From Chitinophaga sp. LS1 (GTDB taxonomy: Bacteria; Bacteroidota; Bacteroidia; Chitinophagales; Chitinophagaceae): a stretch of 64,000 bases of DNA. Position numbers and translations under genes: made by a program. Where the stretch lies: positions 5,396,501-5,460,500 of the forward strand of contig NZ_CP128362.1 of NCBI RefSeq assembly GCF_034274695.1, given 5' to 3'. Positions 44,078 to 52,362 of the stretch are shown piece after piece (positions within the stretch are counted from its first letter, which is position 1; every line of letters begins with the position of its first letter). The notes under the pieces were generated by a model, which was given only the letters and a program-made list of their open reading frames with translations, was not told where the DNA came from and ran no database searches.

Positions 44078-44430
44078 ACAAATTTATTGTTTTTTGGTAT
44101 ATGGTTAACACTTAAAAAATGCCTGAAAACCCCCGACGATAATGGTAGTCAAAAAATGTGGTTAACAGTTACAAAGTTGTAATTTTAATTCTCCTAAATG
44201 ATTTTCGTATAATTAATTTACTAAAAAAAGTTCGGGAAAAATTATTTCCCTATCAAAAAGTTTGAAACAAAAATATTTCAATAGCTTCATGGCCTGGTAT
44301 CGTTATTTGAAAGAGTAGCACGACATCACCCAATCACACCCCACCAGCCGCTACAGTTTTAATCCTAATATTATCATTATTCCTTAGCCTGAAATAACAT
44401 AGCCGTTGCCGCGGGACGCGCATTATTCAG
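44078..44430. other. Gap without recognisable gene
   Basis: AT-rich upstream of the PIN gene; no gene, promoter box or terminator that I can support, apart from the repeat starting at 44431. Confidence 0.4.
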
Positions 44431-44530
44431 TCCTCCCAATAAAGCAAAGCTCCCAATAAAGCAACCTATCAATAAAACAGTCCTCCCAATAAAACAGTCC
44501 TCCCAATAAAACAAAACTCCCGATAATACC
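44431..44530. repeat. 17-bp tandem repeat, about 6 copies
   Basis: TCCCAATAAA recurs at 44434, 44451, (variant) 44468, 44484, 44501 and (variant) 44518, about 17 bases apart, consensus CCTCCCAATAAAACAGT. A C-rich stretch follows to 44625, directly before the fabV promoter. Confidence 0.9.
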
Positions 44531-44604
44531 CCCCAAATTCTACCTATCATCTCCAATCCCCCGAAGAAATTCCCCCCATTCCCCTTCCAAATCCCCCTCA
44601 CCCC

Positions 44605-44635
44605 TTGTAACTTCTCCCCGAAGAGCCTACATTTG
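44605..44635 (+). promoter_or_regulatory. fabV promoter
   Basis: TTG (44605-44607), 20-base spacer, TACATTTG (44628-44635): complete TTG-N19/20-TAnnTTTG match, 30 bases before the start codon. Confidence 0.65.
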
Positions 44636-44665
44636 CACCAGGAACTGAACCTGATATCAAATTTT

Positions 44666-45847
44666 ATGATCATTGAACCTAAAATGCGTGGCTTTATTTG
44701 CCTGACAGCCCACCCTGCTGGTTGTGCTGAAAATGTAAGGAGACAAATAAGCTATGTTAAATCTGAAAAACTCCCCGAGGGCCCCAAAAAGGTACTGGTA
44801 ATAGGCGCCTCTACCGGTTTCGGGCTTTCGTCCAGAATTACTGCTGCTTTCGGCTGCGGGGCCTCCACAATCGGTGTTTTCTTTGAAAAAGAACCCCAGG
44901 AAGGTAAAACTGCAACTGCCGGATATTATAATTCAGTGGCTTTTCATGAGGAAGCCAACCGTGCTGGCATATATGCCCAAAGTATCAATGGTGATGCTTT
45001 CTCAAATGAAATTAAGCAACAGACCATTGACTTGATTAAAAAAGATCTGGGAACAGTCGACCTGATTATTTATAGCCTGGCTTCCCCCGTGCGCAAGCAT
45101 CCGGAAACAGAAGTATTACATCGTTCCGTATTAAAACCTATAAATCAGAGTTACCAGAACAAAACCGTTGATTTCCACACCGGTATTGTAACTAACGTGT
45201 CTATTGAACCTGCAACTGGCGACGATATTACCAATACCATCGCCGTAATGGGTGGTGAAGACTGGCAGATGTGGTTAGAAGCTTTGCAGGCTGCAGGTGC
45301 GTTGGCACCTGATGTTAAGACCGTTGCCTACTCCTATATCGGCCCTGAACTCACTAACCCGGTGTACCGTCACGGTACCATCGGTAGAGCAAAGGATCAC
45401 CTGGAAGCAACAGCCGTAAAAATTACAGAACTGTTGAAACCCCTCAATGGTAGCGCAGTTGTATCTGTAAACAAAGCCCTGGTGACCCAGTCCAGTTCTG
45501 CAATTCCTGTAGTACCACTGTATATTTCCCTCCTGTATAAACTCATGAAGGAAAAAGGTATTCACGAAGGTACCATCGAACAAATGGCCCGTCTGTTCAA
45601 AGATCACCTGTACGCAGGGAACCCGGTTGCCCTCGACAATCAGGGTCGTATCCGTATCGATGACTGGGAACTCCGTCCTGATGTACAGGCCGAAGTAGCT
45701 GAGCTGTGGAAAGAAGTATCTACGGAGACCATCTCCCAGATCGGTGACCTGGCTGGTTACAAAGAAGACTTCCTGAACCTGTTTGGATTCAATGTGCCTG
45801 GGGTAGATTATACCGCTGAGGTAGATGAGATGGCATTGATCAAATAA
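44666..45847 (+). CDS. fabV: Trans-2-enoyl-ACP/CoA reductase
   Basis: 393 residues from MIIEPKMRGFICLTAHPAGC; a TTG-initiated extension would start inside the promoter box. VLVIGASTGFGLSSRITAAFG is the long NADH-binding motif characteristic of FabV/TER, and YSYIGPELTNPVYRHGTIGRAK contains the Tyr-x8-Lys catalytic pair. The enzyme reduces enoyl thioesters in the last step of fatty acid elongation. Monocistronic with its own promoter and terminator. FabV is insensitive to triclosan in studied species (established for the family). Confidence 0.94.
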   Translation: MIIEPKMRGFICLTAHPAGCAENVRRQISYVKSEKLPEGPKKVLVIGASTGFGLSSRITAAFGCGASTIGVFFEKEPQEGKTATAGYYNSVAFHEEANRAGIYAQSINGDAFSNEIKQQTIDLIKKDLGTVDLIIYSLASPVRKHPETEVLHRSVLKPINQSYQNKTVDFHTGIVTNVSIEPATGDDITNTIAVMGGEDWQMWLEALQAAGALAPDVKTVAYSYIGPELTNPVYRHGTIGRAKDHLEATAVKITELLKPLNGSAVVSVNKALVTQSSSAIPVVPLYISLLYKLMKEKGIHEGTIEQMARLFKDHLYAGNPVALDNQGRIRIDDWELRPDVQAEVAELWKEVSTETISQIGDLAGYKEDFLNLFGFNVPGVDYTAEVDEMALIK

Positions 45848-45865
45848 GGGCACTATAAAATAATG

Positions 45866-45898
45866 AAGGCTTGGTAATCAATGGTTACCAAGCCTTTT
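45866..45898 (+). terminator. fabV terminator
   Basis: Stem AAGGCTTGGTAA / TTACCAAGCCTT (12 bp), 7-base loop, then TTTTG. Confidence 0.85.
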
Positions 45899-46059
45899 GT
45901 ATATGAATATTTTTTAGCCTCCCATAAATCAGGTTATTTTATTTATAGGTCTCCATGAGTGAAATTTGTTCATTATGGAAATCTTATTACAGCTGGGTGG
46001 GGTGATACCAGGAGGGAGGGGCGTATTGGCAGATATTGCATCCTGTACCAGGTATAAAC

Positions 46060-46947
46060 TTAGCTGACAACCAAAACTGCTTTCCCCGGTATGCCTCCTT
46101 TTTTCACTTCATCATAAGCCTTTTTGTAATCATGCCAGTCATAGGTCTTGCTGATGTGCACCTGTAAACCACTATCTGCCAACAACGCTGGATTAGGTTT
46201 CAAAAGCAACAATTTATACCGTCCTCCTGAAAAAAGAGATCCGATCATTTCCTTTGGACCGGGAGATGTATTGACATAAACACCTTTTTTCTTCAGTATC
46301 TTTTTCGCTGCCTTGTAATTGATCTTCCCGGAAAAATCGATGACAGCGTCAAACGTTTTGGCGCCGATATTTTGATGCTGGTAGTTAATAACGACATCAC
46401 TTCCCAACCTGGTTACCAGCTCAACACCAGAAGGCCCCACCACCGAAGTCACGATGCCTCCTGCCTTCTTAGCCAATTGAATCGCTAATGGCCCAATACC
46501 GCCTCCGGCGCCGTTAATGAGCACCTCCATACCTGGCTGTAATTTTAGTAATTGATGAAAGATTTGCAAAGCGGCACCACCTGCTACCGGAAGAGCCGCT
46601 GCTTCTTCAAAAGAGAGCCCTGATGGCTTAGGTGCAATGTCCTTCGCCTTTACAGCTACGTATTGCGCCAATGCACCTCCTTTAAATATACTGGCGATGC
46701 CGAATACTTCATCTCCTTTTTTATAGGTGCCATTACCCTGTTCCACTATCCCTGAAAAGTCGATTCCTACTGATTTTGGAAACTTACTTCCGCTCATTAG
46801 TTTCATCTCACCCTGCCATATTTTCCAGTCAAGCGGGTTGATAGAGACCGCTTTTACCTTCACGATGATCTCTCCCTCAGGCATCGGTACCTCTGTCATT
46901 TGGAGTACTTCTGTTCCTCCAAAGTGATTGTATGTTATCTTTTTCAT
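46060..46947 (-). CDS. Quinone-oxidoreductase-type NADP-dependent alcohol dehydrogenase
   Basis: 295 residues, medium-chain dehydrogenase fold without the zinc-ligand cluster. GTEVLQMTEVPMPEGEI at the start, SINPLDWKIWQGE, FGIDFSG-like VGIDFSGIVEQG, and the Rossmann motif LINGAGGGIGPLAIQLAK. It probably reduces quinones or enones with NADPH. Its start overlaps the stop of the alkene reductase by 4 bases (ATGA), so both act as a reductase operon under the AraC regulator upstream. Confidence 0.88.
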   Translation of the reverse strand: MKKITYNHFGGTEVLQMTEVPMPEGEIIVKVKAVSINPLDWKIWQGEMKLMSGSKFPKSVGIDFSGIVEQGNGTYKKGDEVFGIASIFKGGALAQYVAVKAKDIAPKPSGLSFEEAAALPVAGGAALQIFHQLLKLQPGMEVLINGAGGGIGPLAIQLAKKAGGIVTSVVGPSGVELVTRLGSDVVINYQHQNIGAKTFDAVIDFSGKINYKAAKKILKKKGVYVNTSPGPKEMIGSLFSGGRYKLLLLKPNPALLADSGLQVHISKTYDWHDYKKAYDEVKKGGIPGKAVLVVS

Positions 46948-48008
46948 AAGCTCAAATAATCCGTGTAACCCACAGGACCGGGGGTATAAAGTGTATTATA
47001 ATCGGGTTGATGTAAAGGTGCGTTTGCAGCAATTCGTTTTTCTAAATCAGGATTAGCCAGAAAGGCGCGTCCAAAGGCGACGAGGTCGGCAAAGCCTGCA
47101 TGCAAGGCCTGTTCCGCAGTTTCAGGGGTAAGACCGTTACAAAGAATAATAGTACCATTAAAACCTCCCCTGATAGCATCAAAAGTTTTTTGCGGAATAA
47201 TAGCTGACATGCCTATATGCAGATAAGCAATATTAGCATTGTTCATCTCTTTTGCCAGCAGTGCATAGGTATCATGTACTTCCTGCTCATCATAAGCAGG
47301 CAGATCGCCCAGCGTAGAGTAGGGGGAGAAGCGCACACCAACCTTGTCCGCACCAATAGCTGCGGCTATTGCCTGCACAATCCGGATGGCGAGGCGGGTT
47401 CTGTTGGTAATATTCCCTCCCCATTCGTCCGTGCGGTTATTGACATGTGGATTCAGGAACTGTTCTACCAGATATCCATTGGCTCCATGTAGTTCAACCC
47501 CATCAAAACCGGCTTCCATCGCATTGCGCGCGGCATGCACAAACTCTTCAATGACTGCTGCTATAGCATCGCTGGTGAGCATTTCAGGTTCAGGGTAAGT
47601 TTGTTTCCCTAAAGCATCCGTCCAGATATCGCCCGCTGCTTTAATGGTTGAAGGCCCTACCAAACGGGCGCCAGCAGGCAGATTGGCCGGGTGACCAATA
47701 CGACCGGTATGCATGAGTTGTACAAATATTTTACTACCTGCTGTATGTACGGCAGTTGTAATCGCCTTCCAGGCTTCCGTTTGTTCATTTGAAAAAATTC
47801 CCGGAATCCTTGAATAGCCCAGTGCATCCGGTGAGGGCGCCGTTCCTTCGGTAATGATCAAACCGGCACCGCTTCTTTGTGTATAATAATCCGCCATCAA
47901 TTGGTTGGGCAAATTATCGATAGCCCGGCTACGTGTCATGGGAGCCATGACCAGGTGATTCTTCAATTGTAAAGCGCCTTTATGATAAGGCATCAGCAAT
48001 TTGTTCAT
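46944..48008 (-). CDS. Old yellow enzyme-type alkene reductase (NemA-like)
   Basis: 354 residues from MNKLLMPYHKGALQLKNHLV; the frame is open 32 codons further upstream but lacks conservation there. FMN TIM barrel: VMAPMTRSRA, QLMHTGRIGHPANLP, EAGFDGVELHGANGYLVEQF and VGVRFSPY are the Old Yellow Enzyme blocks, with the catalytic His/Asn pair in HGAN and Tyr after it. It reduces activated C=C bonds, nitroesters or enones with NADPH. Coupled with the quinone reductase; preceded by a 7-bp inverted repeat. Confidence 0.92.
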   Translation of the reverse strand: MNKLLMPYHKGALQLKNHLVMAPMTRSRAIDNLPNQLMADYYTQRSGAGLIITEGTAPSPDALGYSRIPGIFSNEQTEAWKAITTAVHTAGSKIFVQLMHTGRIGHPANLPAGARLVGPSTIKAAGDIWTDALGKQTYPEPEMLTSDAIAAVIEEFVHAARNAMEAGFDGVELHGANGYLVEQFLNPHVNNRTDEWGGNITNRTRLAIRIVQAIAAAIGADKVGVRFSPYSTLGDLPAYDEQEVHDTYALLAKEMNNANIAYLHIGMSAIIPQKTFDAIRGGFNGTIILCNGLTPETAEQALHAGFADLVAFGRAFLANPDLEKRIAANAPLHQPDYNTLYTPGPVGYTDYLSL

Positions 48009-48010
48009 GT

Positions 48011-48032
48011 TGTTATCGTGTTTTTGATAACA
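48011..48032. promoter_or_regulatory. Inverted repeat TGTTATC-N8-GATAACA, operator candidate
   Basis: Perfect 7-bp arms between the alkene reductase start (48008) and a near-consensus -7 box, CAACTTTG, at 48040-48033 on the minus strand. Placed to block or stabilise transcription of the reductase operon. Confidence 0.5.
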
Positions 48033-48087
48033 CAAAGTTGCGTCCTCCTGAAAGGTTAAAATAGTTGCTTTTGACAGAAAAATAGTC

Positions 48088-49068
48088 CTATCCGCCGGTC
48101 GCATATTTTTTAGGCTTTAAACCATGGTGCTTTTCAAAAATGCGTCCAAAGTGACTAAGATTGGCAAAACCAAGCTGGTAGCCGGCTTCTGAAACGGACA
48201 TCCCGCTATGTTTGAGTAGGAATGCGGCTTCTTCCATACGCGCCTGCTGGTAATAGTTATATATCGTATCTCCAAATACCTGTTTGAAGATGTCTTTCAT
48301 CTTTGTTTCTCCAAACCCTGCCATTTTTGCCAGTTCCGGTAGACTGGGTGGAACAGAAAGGTCCGCAAGAATAGCTGTCCTGATCAATAGGAGCTTTTCT
48401 ACGTCGTCTTTATGAACAAGGTGATAGTTAACTATCTCCCGCTTTTGCAGCTTCTCAAATACAAGATATAGTAGCTCCTGTACTTTCAACCGGTAATAAA
48501 AATTCCCCAGTTCATTATCTTCCCTGGCTTCCGTCACCTGTCTGACGAGCTTATTAATTTCAACAGTCATGCTTTCATAATACAAAAAGCCAGGGGCAGC
48601 ATTCACTATCGTTTCCACCACATTGTTTGGGTTATTAATACCGAGCAATTCCTTCAAAGCATCTTTCATAATCCCTACAACGATAAAGTGAATATCTGTA
48701 TTAGCAGGAAAACGGATTTGAGAATGCAGGTCTGTCGAAGCAATTTGTATAGCATAAGCACTGCTTCGTGAAAGCGGATTCGGAGTACCGTCCGTATTCA
48801 CGCTGGCAGTGGCTTCATTACTATGAAATATAATGCTAACCAGGTCGTTCGGCTCGTCGCTGGCAACTCTGCTCAGAATAATATCCTGGTTGAGTTTATA
48901 TCTGTGAACGATGAGTTTGAGTCCGGGGGATAAGGAAATTCTTCTGATACTACCAGTACCCATAACAGGAGGGAGGATCAACCGGTCGCCTTCTAAAGGA
49001 ACGTTGAACTTTTTAGCGAAGTGAGTAAGGAAGTCGAACTGTGGGTTGGGTACAAATTCAAAAAACAT
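48088..49068 (-). CDS. AraC family transcriptional regulator
   Basis: 326 residues. The C-terminal ~100 residues hold two helix-turn-helix units: LPELAKMAGFGETKMKDIF and MSVSEAGYQLGFANLSHFGRIF, ending KHHGLKPKKYA. The N-terminal 200 residues are a sensor of the type seen in Bacteroidota AraC regulators. It lies 79 bases upstream of the alkene reductase operon on the same strand and likely controls it. Only 4 bases separate it from the acetyltransferase upstream. Confidence 0.9.
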   Translation of the reverse strand: MFFEFVPNPQFDFLTHFAKKFNVPLEGDRLILPPVMGTGSIRRISLSPGLKLIVHRYKLNQDIILSRVASDEPNDLVSIIFHSNEATASVNTDGTPNPLSRSSAYAIQIASTDLHSQIRFPANTDIHFIVVGIMKDALKELLGINNPNNVVETIVNAAPGFLYYESMTVEINKLVRQVTEAREDNELGNFYYRLKVQELLYLVFEKLQKREIVNYHLVHKDDVEKLLLIRTAILADLSVPPSLPELAKMAGFGETKMKDIFKQVFGDTIYNYYQQARMEEAAFLLKHSGMSVSEAGYQLGFANLSHFGRIFEKHHGLKPKKYATGG

Positions 49069-49072
49069 AGGA

Positions 49073-49543
49073 CTATATCAATTTGTAAATAAACTCTTCA
49101 ATTTCCGCCTGCCGTGCATTTGCAAATCCTTTATCGGTGCCGGTTTTAACAAACCCACATTTTTCCAATACGCGCTGTGAACCAATATTGTCAAATGCCG
49201 TGCGTCCGTATATCGGTCTGGTATTTATAATGGTTAAAAGCTGCGTTAGTGCTTTTGTCGCTATTCCTTGTGCCCAGTACTTTTTATCCAGCCAATAAGT
49301 AATTTCCGCATTTCCTGCCACTTCAAACTGTGCGATACTGCCTGCAATGACACCATCTACGATGATGGTATACATATTGATTGTCGGGTCATTCACGCAT
49401 TTCCCGTATTTCTGCAGGTAGGCGGTTTTATCTGTCGGATCTTTTGAAGTAAACGCGGCTAAGTAGTTAGCTTCCTGATCCAACTGAAAGAGAAAGAAAT
49501 GTTCTAAATCGGTAATTACTGTTTTTTGTAAGGTGATTACCAT
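49073..49543 (-). CDS. GNAT family N-acetyltransferase (RimJ/RimL-like)
   Basis: 156 residues. AEITYWLDKKYWAQGIATKALTQ is the acetyl-CoA binding motif; RTAFDNIGSQRVLEKCGF is the typical Asn-x-x-S-xx-V-LEK-x-GF of the RimJ/RimL group. Substrate may be a protein N-terminus or small molecule. Co-transcribed with the AraC regulator (4-base gap). Confidence 0.88.
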   Translation of the reverse strand: MVITLQKTVITDLEHFFLFQLDQEANYLAAFTSKDPTDKTAYLQKYGKCVNDPTINMYTIIVDGVIAGSIAQFEVAGNAEITYWLDKKYWAQGIATKALTQLLTIINTRPIYGRTAFDNIGSQRVLEKCGFVKTGTDKGFANARQAEIEEFIYKLI

Positions 49544-49606
49544 AGCACGGATTTATACGAAGATATTGCAATTTTTGGCAGCGTCTTTGTTATTATAAGT
49601 ATCACC

Positions 49607-50122
49607 ATGAAAAACCTAATCATCTATATCATATTTTTATTACCCTTGTTCTCCTGCAATAAGAACGGTGCTATCTCATTTCGGGACACGATCACTCAAA
49701 AGGAACATGATATATCTGACATGCTGATCAGTAAGAATGGTCTTGAATCCCGTAAACTGGAATACCTGATAGCGGAGGATTTCGATCACGCATTGGCGAT
49801 TACAGATAGTCAGCAGGTAGTTTTTGATAAGACTATTCAGGAACTACAAATGGTAAATACGGATCAGTTTTCCGGTGGTGATCATCTGAAACAGGCAGCT
49901 GTTCCGTATCATATGGCATTGAAGGAATTATATCTTTATCCAAAGAAAGAAATAACCTGGCAGAAGAAGCTGTCCACTGCTACTAAGCAGGATAAAGATT
50001 CGCTGCAGCATGAATTGCTGGAAATATATAAGGATAAGCAGGAGTATTATCAAAATGTATATAAAGCGAATGAAGCGTATGTGCTGGCTGTGCAAAGGTT
50101 TAATAAGGGACATGGGTTGTGA
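49607..50122 (+). CDS. Hypothetical lipoprotein
   Basis: 171 residues. Lipobox LFSC (Cys17) after MKNLIIYIIFLLPLFSC. The rest is mostly helical, rich in Lys, Glu and Gln with possible coiled-coil (STATKQDKDSLQHELLEIYK). No recognised family. Divergent from the acetyltransferase. Predicted to be anchored to the inner or outer membrane. Confidence 0.7.
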   Translation: MKNLIIYIIFLLPLFSCNKNGAISFRDTITQKEHDISDMLISKNGLESRKLEYLIAEDFDHALAITDSQQVVFDKTIQELQMVNTDQFSGGDHLKQAAVPYHMALKELYLYPKKEITWQKKLSTATKQDKDSLQHELLEIYKDKQEYYQNVYKANEAYVLAVQRFNKGHGL

Positions 50123-50196
50123 GGTCGTAACATATTGGCTGCTGCCCGGCTTGTGTTAAACAAAGATGGCATGACAATTATAACTGGAATGAAGGA

Positions 50197-50400
50197 ATGA
50201 GTGCATGGATCCCAGGTTTTGGAGATATTTCCGACGAGGATGGATTAAATTTAAGAGAAAATGGTGGTGCCCGTGATTTTAAGCTTCGTGCACTTTGGCA
50301 TACAACCATTTCAGGAATAATAACAATTCTTCCACTATCTTTATATTATAATAATTTTCATTTCACCCATAGGATGTTGGAAGGTAGATTGTTAATTTAA
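50197..50400 (+). CDS. Short hypothetical, possibly a fragment
   Basis: 67 residues. The frame is also open upstream without ATG (KQRWHDNYNWNEG precedes the ATG), so this may be the end of a larger, broken gene. GGARDFKLRALWHTTISGI looks like a constrained segment. No family recognised. Confidence 0.3.
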   Translation: MSAWIPGFGDISDEDGLNLRENGGARDFKLRALWHTTISGIITILPLSLYYNNFHFTHRMLEGRLLI

Positions 50401-50428
50401 AGATCCTTATTCATCTAATAAAAAAAGC

Positions 50429-50752
50429 ATGAAAAAACGTATAGGCCCTGTTATTGGCATTCTTATCATACTAATATTATTTATTGCTTATTGGTTTTAC
50501 AATAATTCATATGTCCTGCTGAAACCAGTACTGACCAAGCCTACTGGAGAACCTATAATTGTTGGATATACTGATGAAATGATCAAAAACTTTCCAGACG
50601 TATTAAAACATTATAATGTAGAGTATAAGATAAATGACTCAGGGCATTTCCTTATCAAAGCCAAATACATGAGGGACAGAGACTATATCCTATCTATTAC
50701 CGAATGTGCTTTGGATAGCAACATGATGCACGAAATTAGAAAACTGAATTAA
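50429..50752 (+). CDS. Small membrane-anchored hypothetical protein
   Basis: 107 residues. One N-terminal membrane segment (about 6-24, GPVIGILIILILFIAYWF) with basic residues before it, then an 80-residue extracytoplasmic domain. No known motif. Stands alone between two hypothetical regions. Confidence 0.6.
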   Translation: MKKRIGPVIGILIILILFIAYWFYNNSYVLLKPVLTKPTGEPIIVGYTDEMIKNFPDVLKHYNVEYKINDSGHFLIKAKYMRDRDYILSITECALDSNMMHEIRKLN

Positions 50753-50779
50753 TTAAAGTAACATATTGACATGAACCAT

Positions 50780-50815
50780 GGCAAACGGCCTCATAGAGAT
50801 ATGAGGCCGTTTGCC
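50780..50815. other. Perfect 15-bp hairpin without T run
   Basis: GGCAAACGGCCTCAT / ATGAGGCCGTTTGCC with a 6-base loop. Neither side is followed by a T run, so it is not a canonical intrinsic terminator. Confidence 0.6.
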
Positions 50816-50979
50816 AAATTAATATCGCCAAAGCCTAAAGTCGATCATTTGTTCCAAAGGTTCTAAGAACAAATCCAATACCATTCACTTCGGGATCCCC
50901 TCTCAAAACAATGCTACAACGCATCAGGATCTCCCAATACCTCACATTCCTTTTGTGTACATTCGTCAAAAAAAGGCAA

Positions 50980-51600
50980 ATGAAAATATTGATCATAAAC
51001 GGCTCTCTCCGTGGTCCAAATGGCAACTCCGCAGCCATCGCAAAGCATGCAGAAAATATGTTGGGTCAACAATCAGTCACACTAACACTATCGGATAAAC
51101 TCCCCACCATCCGCGAAGTATATAACCTATTGGAAAGCTGCGACGGCTTTCTCGTTATCTCCGGCGTTTACTGGAACAACTGGAGCTCACCGCTACAGCG
51201 TTTTATAGAAGTAACGACTGCTTTTGAAAATACCCCTGCCTTTTTTGGCAAGCCAATGGCCTGTGCTGTCACCATGGATTCAGTTGGAGGGATAGAAGTA
51301 GCCGCAAGATTACAAGCCGTATTTGGCGGCCTTGGATGCTGGACCCCTCCCTGTTCTACTATCGTATTGTCCCGTGTAGGGCAGGAAGCAATCGCCACGA
51401 CTACCGGTATGGAAGATGATCTGAATGAAGATGTATGGAGAATAGATGATCTATCAGTCGTGCTGCACAACCTGTTGGCTGCTGCCGGCATGCCGCGTAA
51501 TAGCTGGAAGGCCTGGCCACATAGAGAATTGCATATTCCTGATGGTCCATGGCCAGGAGAAGGGGTGTTGGATATGGGTACGCCGAGGTTTCTTGAATGA
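50980..51600 (+). CDS. NADPH-dependent FMN reductase family protein
   Basis: 206 residues from MKILIINGSLRGPNGNSAAI, with AAAAAAAGGCAA before it; an upstream ATG at 50911 adds 23 unconserved residues. INGSLRGPNGNS is the phosphate-binding loop of the flavodoxin fold, and LVISGVYWNNWSSPLQRFIE the second flavin-contact loop. It likely transfers electrons from NAD(P)H to FMN or quinones. Followed by short tandem repeats before the convergent Lrp gene. Confidence 0.85.
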   Translation: MKILIINGSLRGPNGNSAAIAKHAENMLGQQSVTLTLSDKLPTIREVYNLLESCDGFLVISGVYWNNWSSPLQRFIEVTTAFENTPAFFGKPMACAVTMDSVGGIEVAARLQAVFGGLGCWTPPCSTIVLSRVGQEAIATTTGMEDDLNEDVWRIDDLSVVLHNLLAAAGMPRNSWKAWPHRELHIPDGPWPGEGVLDMGTPRFLE

Positions 51601-51607
51601 ATGGAAT

Positions 51608-51700
51608 GCCTTCCTGCAAAAAGGTAATTAATTCCTGCAAAAAAGGTAATTAATTCAGAAAAAAGTAATTGCTCCGGGGAAAAGTAATTGCTCCTCCATC
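51608..51700. repeat. Short tandem repeats between convergent genes
   Basis: CCTGCAAAAA(A)GGTAATTAATT occurs twice about 22 bases apart (from 51611), then (G/C)(A/G)GAAAA(A)AGTAATTGCTC twice (51657 and 51677). A degenerate family of about 20-bp units with a shared GTAATT core. Confidence 0.75.
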
Positions 51701-51740
51701 AAACGGGATAGCCCCTCCCAGCAGGGAATATGAAGTCCCC

Positions 51741-52205
51741 CTACAACGGATATGCCGTTTCACTCTTCGTCTCTGACAATACAAAAAAGCTCTGCACCGT
51801 ACTGATATTAGGCAGAGCCGCCAGATTCCTGTAAAAAGTATGATACGCATCCATATCACTCGTTGCCACCCGCAGAATAAAGTCAAAAGTCCCAGTCATC
51901 TGAAAACATTCCATCACTTCAGGGAATTTCGCCACCTCCTTCTCAAAAGTGCTCAACGTAGCAGCTGCATGGTCATGTAATAATACATGACTGAAAGCAA
52001 TCAGCTTCCTGTTTATTTTCTTCCTGTCCAGCAGCGCTACTATTTTCGTAATATAACCGCTTTCTTTCAGCTGCCGGATCCGTTCATGAATCGTAGCCAC
52101 TGATTTATGTAACTGAGAAGCAATTTCCTTGTTTGTCAGTTCTGCATTCTGCTGCAGTAATCTCAAAATCTGAATATCGATATCGTCTAACTGGCTTTTG
52201 TCCAT
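51741..52205 (-). CDS. Lrp/AsnC family transcriptional regulator
   Basis: 154 residues from MDKSQLDDIDIQILRLLQQN, the canonical Lrp start; 39 codons upstream are also open but unconserved. Helix-turn-helix: TNKEIASQLHKSVATIHERIRQLKESG; C-terminal RAM ligand domain: FPEVMECFQMTGTFDFILRV. Lrp-type regulators sense amino acids. Divergent from the cysteine-synthase-like gene, which it probably controls. Confidence 0.92.
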   Translation of the reverse strand: MDKSQLDDIDIQILRLLQQNAELTNKEIASQLHKSVATIHERIRQLKESGYITKIVALLDRKKINRKLIAFSHVLLHDHAAATLSTFEKEVAKFPEVMECFQMTGTFDFILRVATSDMDAYHTFYRNLAALPNISTVQSFFVLSETKSETAYPL

Positions 52206-52362
52206 ATTAAATTTAATAAAATCCGGACCAGAAGGTGGTGGAAGTAAGAATAACCGGAAAATAATACAATTTTTTTGGATAAAACCAGAAAATTTATGGA
52301 ATAATTGCCTACCGATTGACATGGTTATAGTTATTTCAGAGCTTTGCTAAAAATTATTCACC

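Noticed and set aside
44377..44673. Minus-strand frame through the 17-bp repeats
   Set aside because: Its sequence is translated repeat and it crosses the fabV promoter and start.
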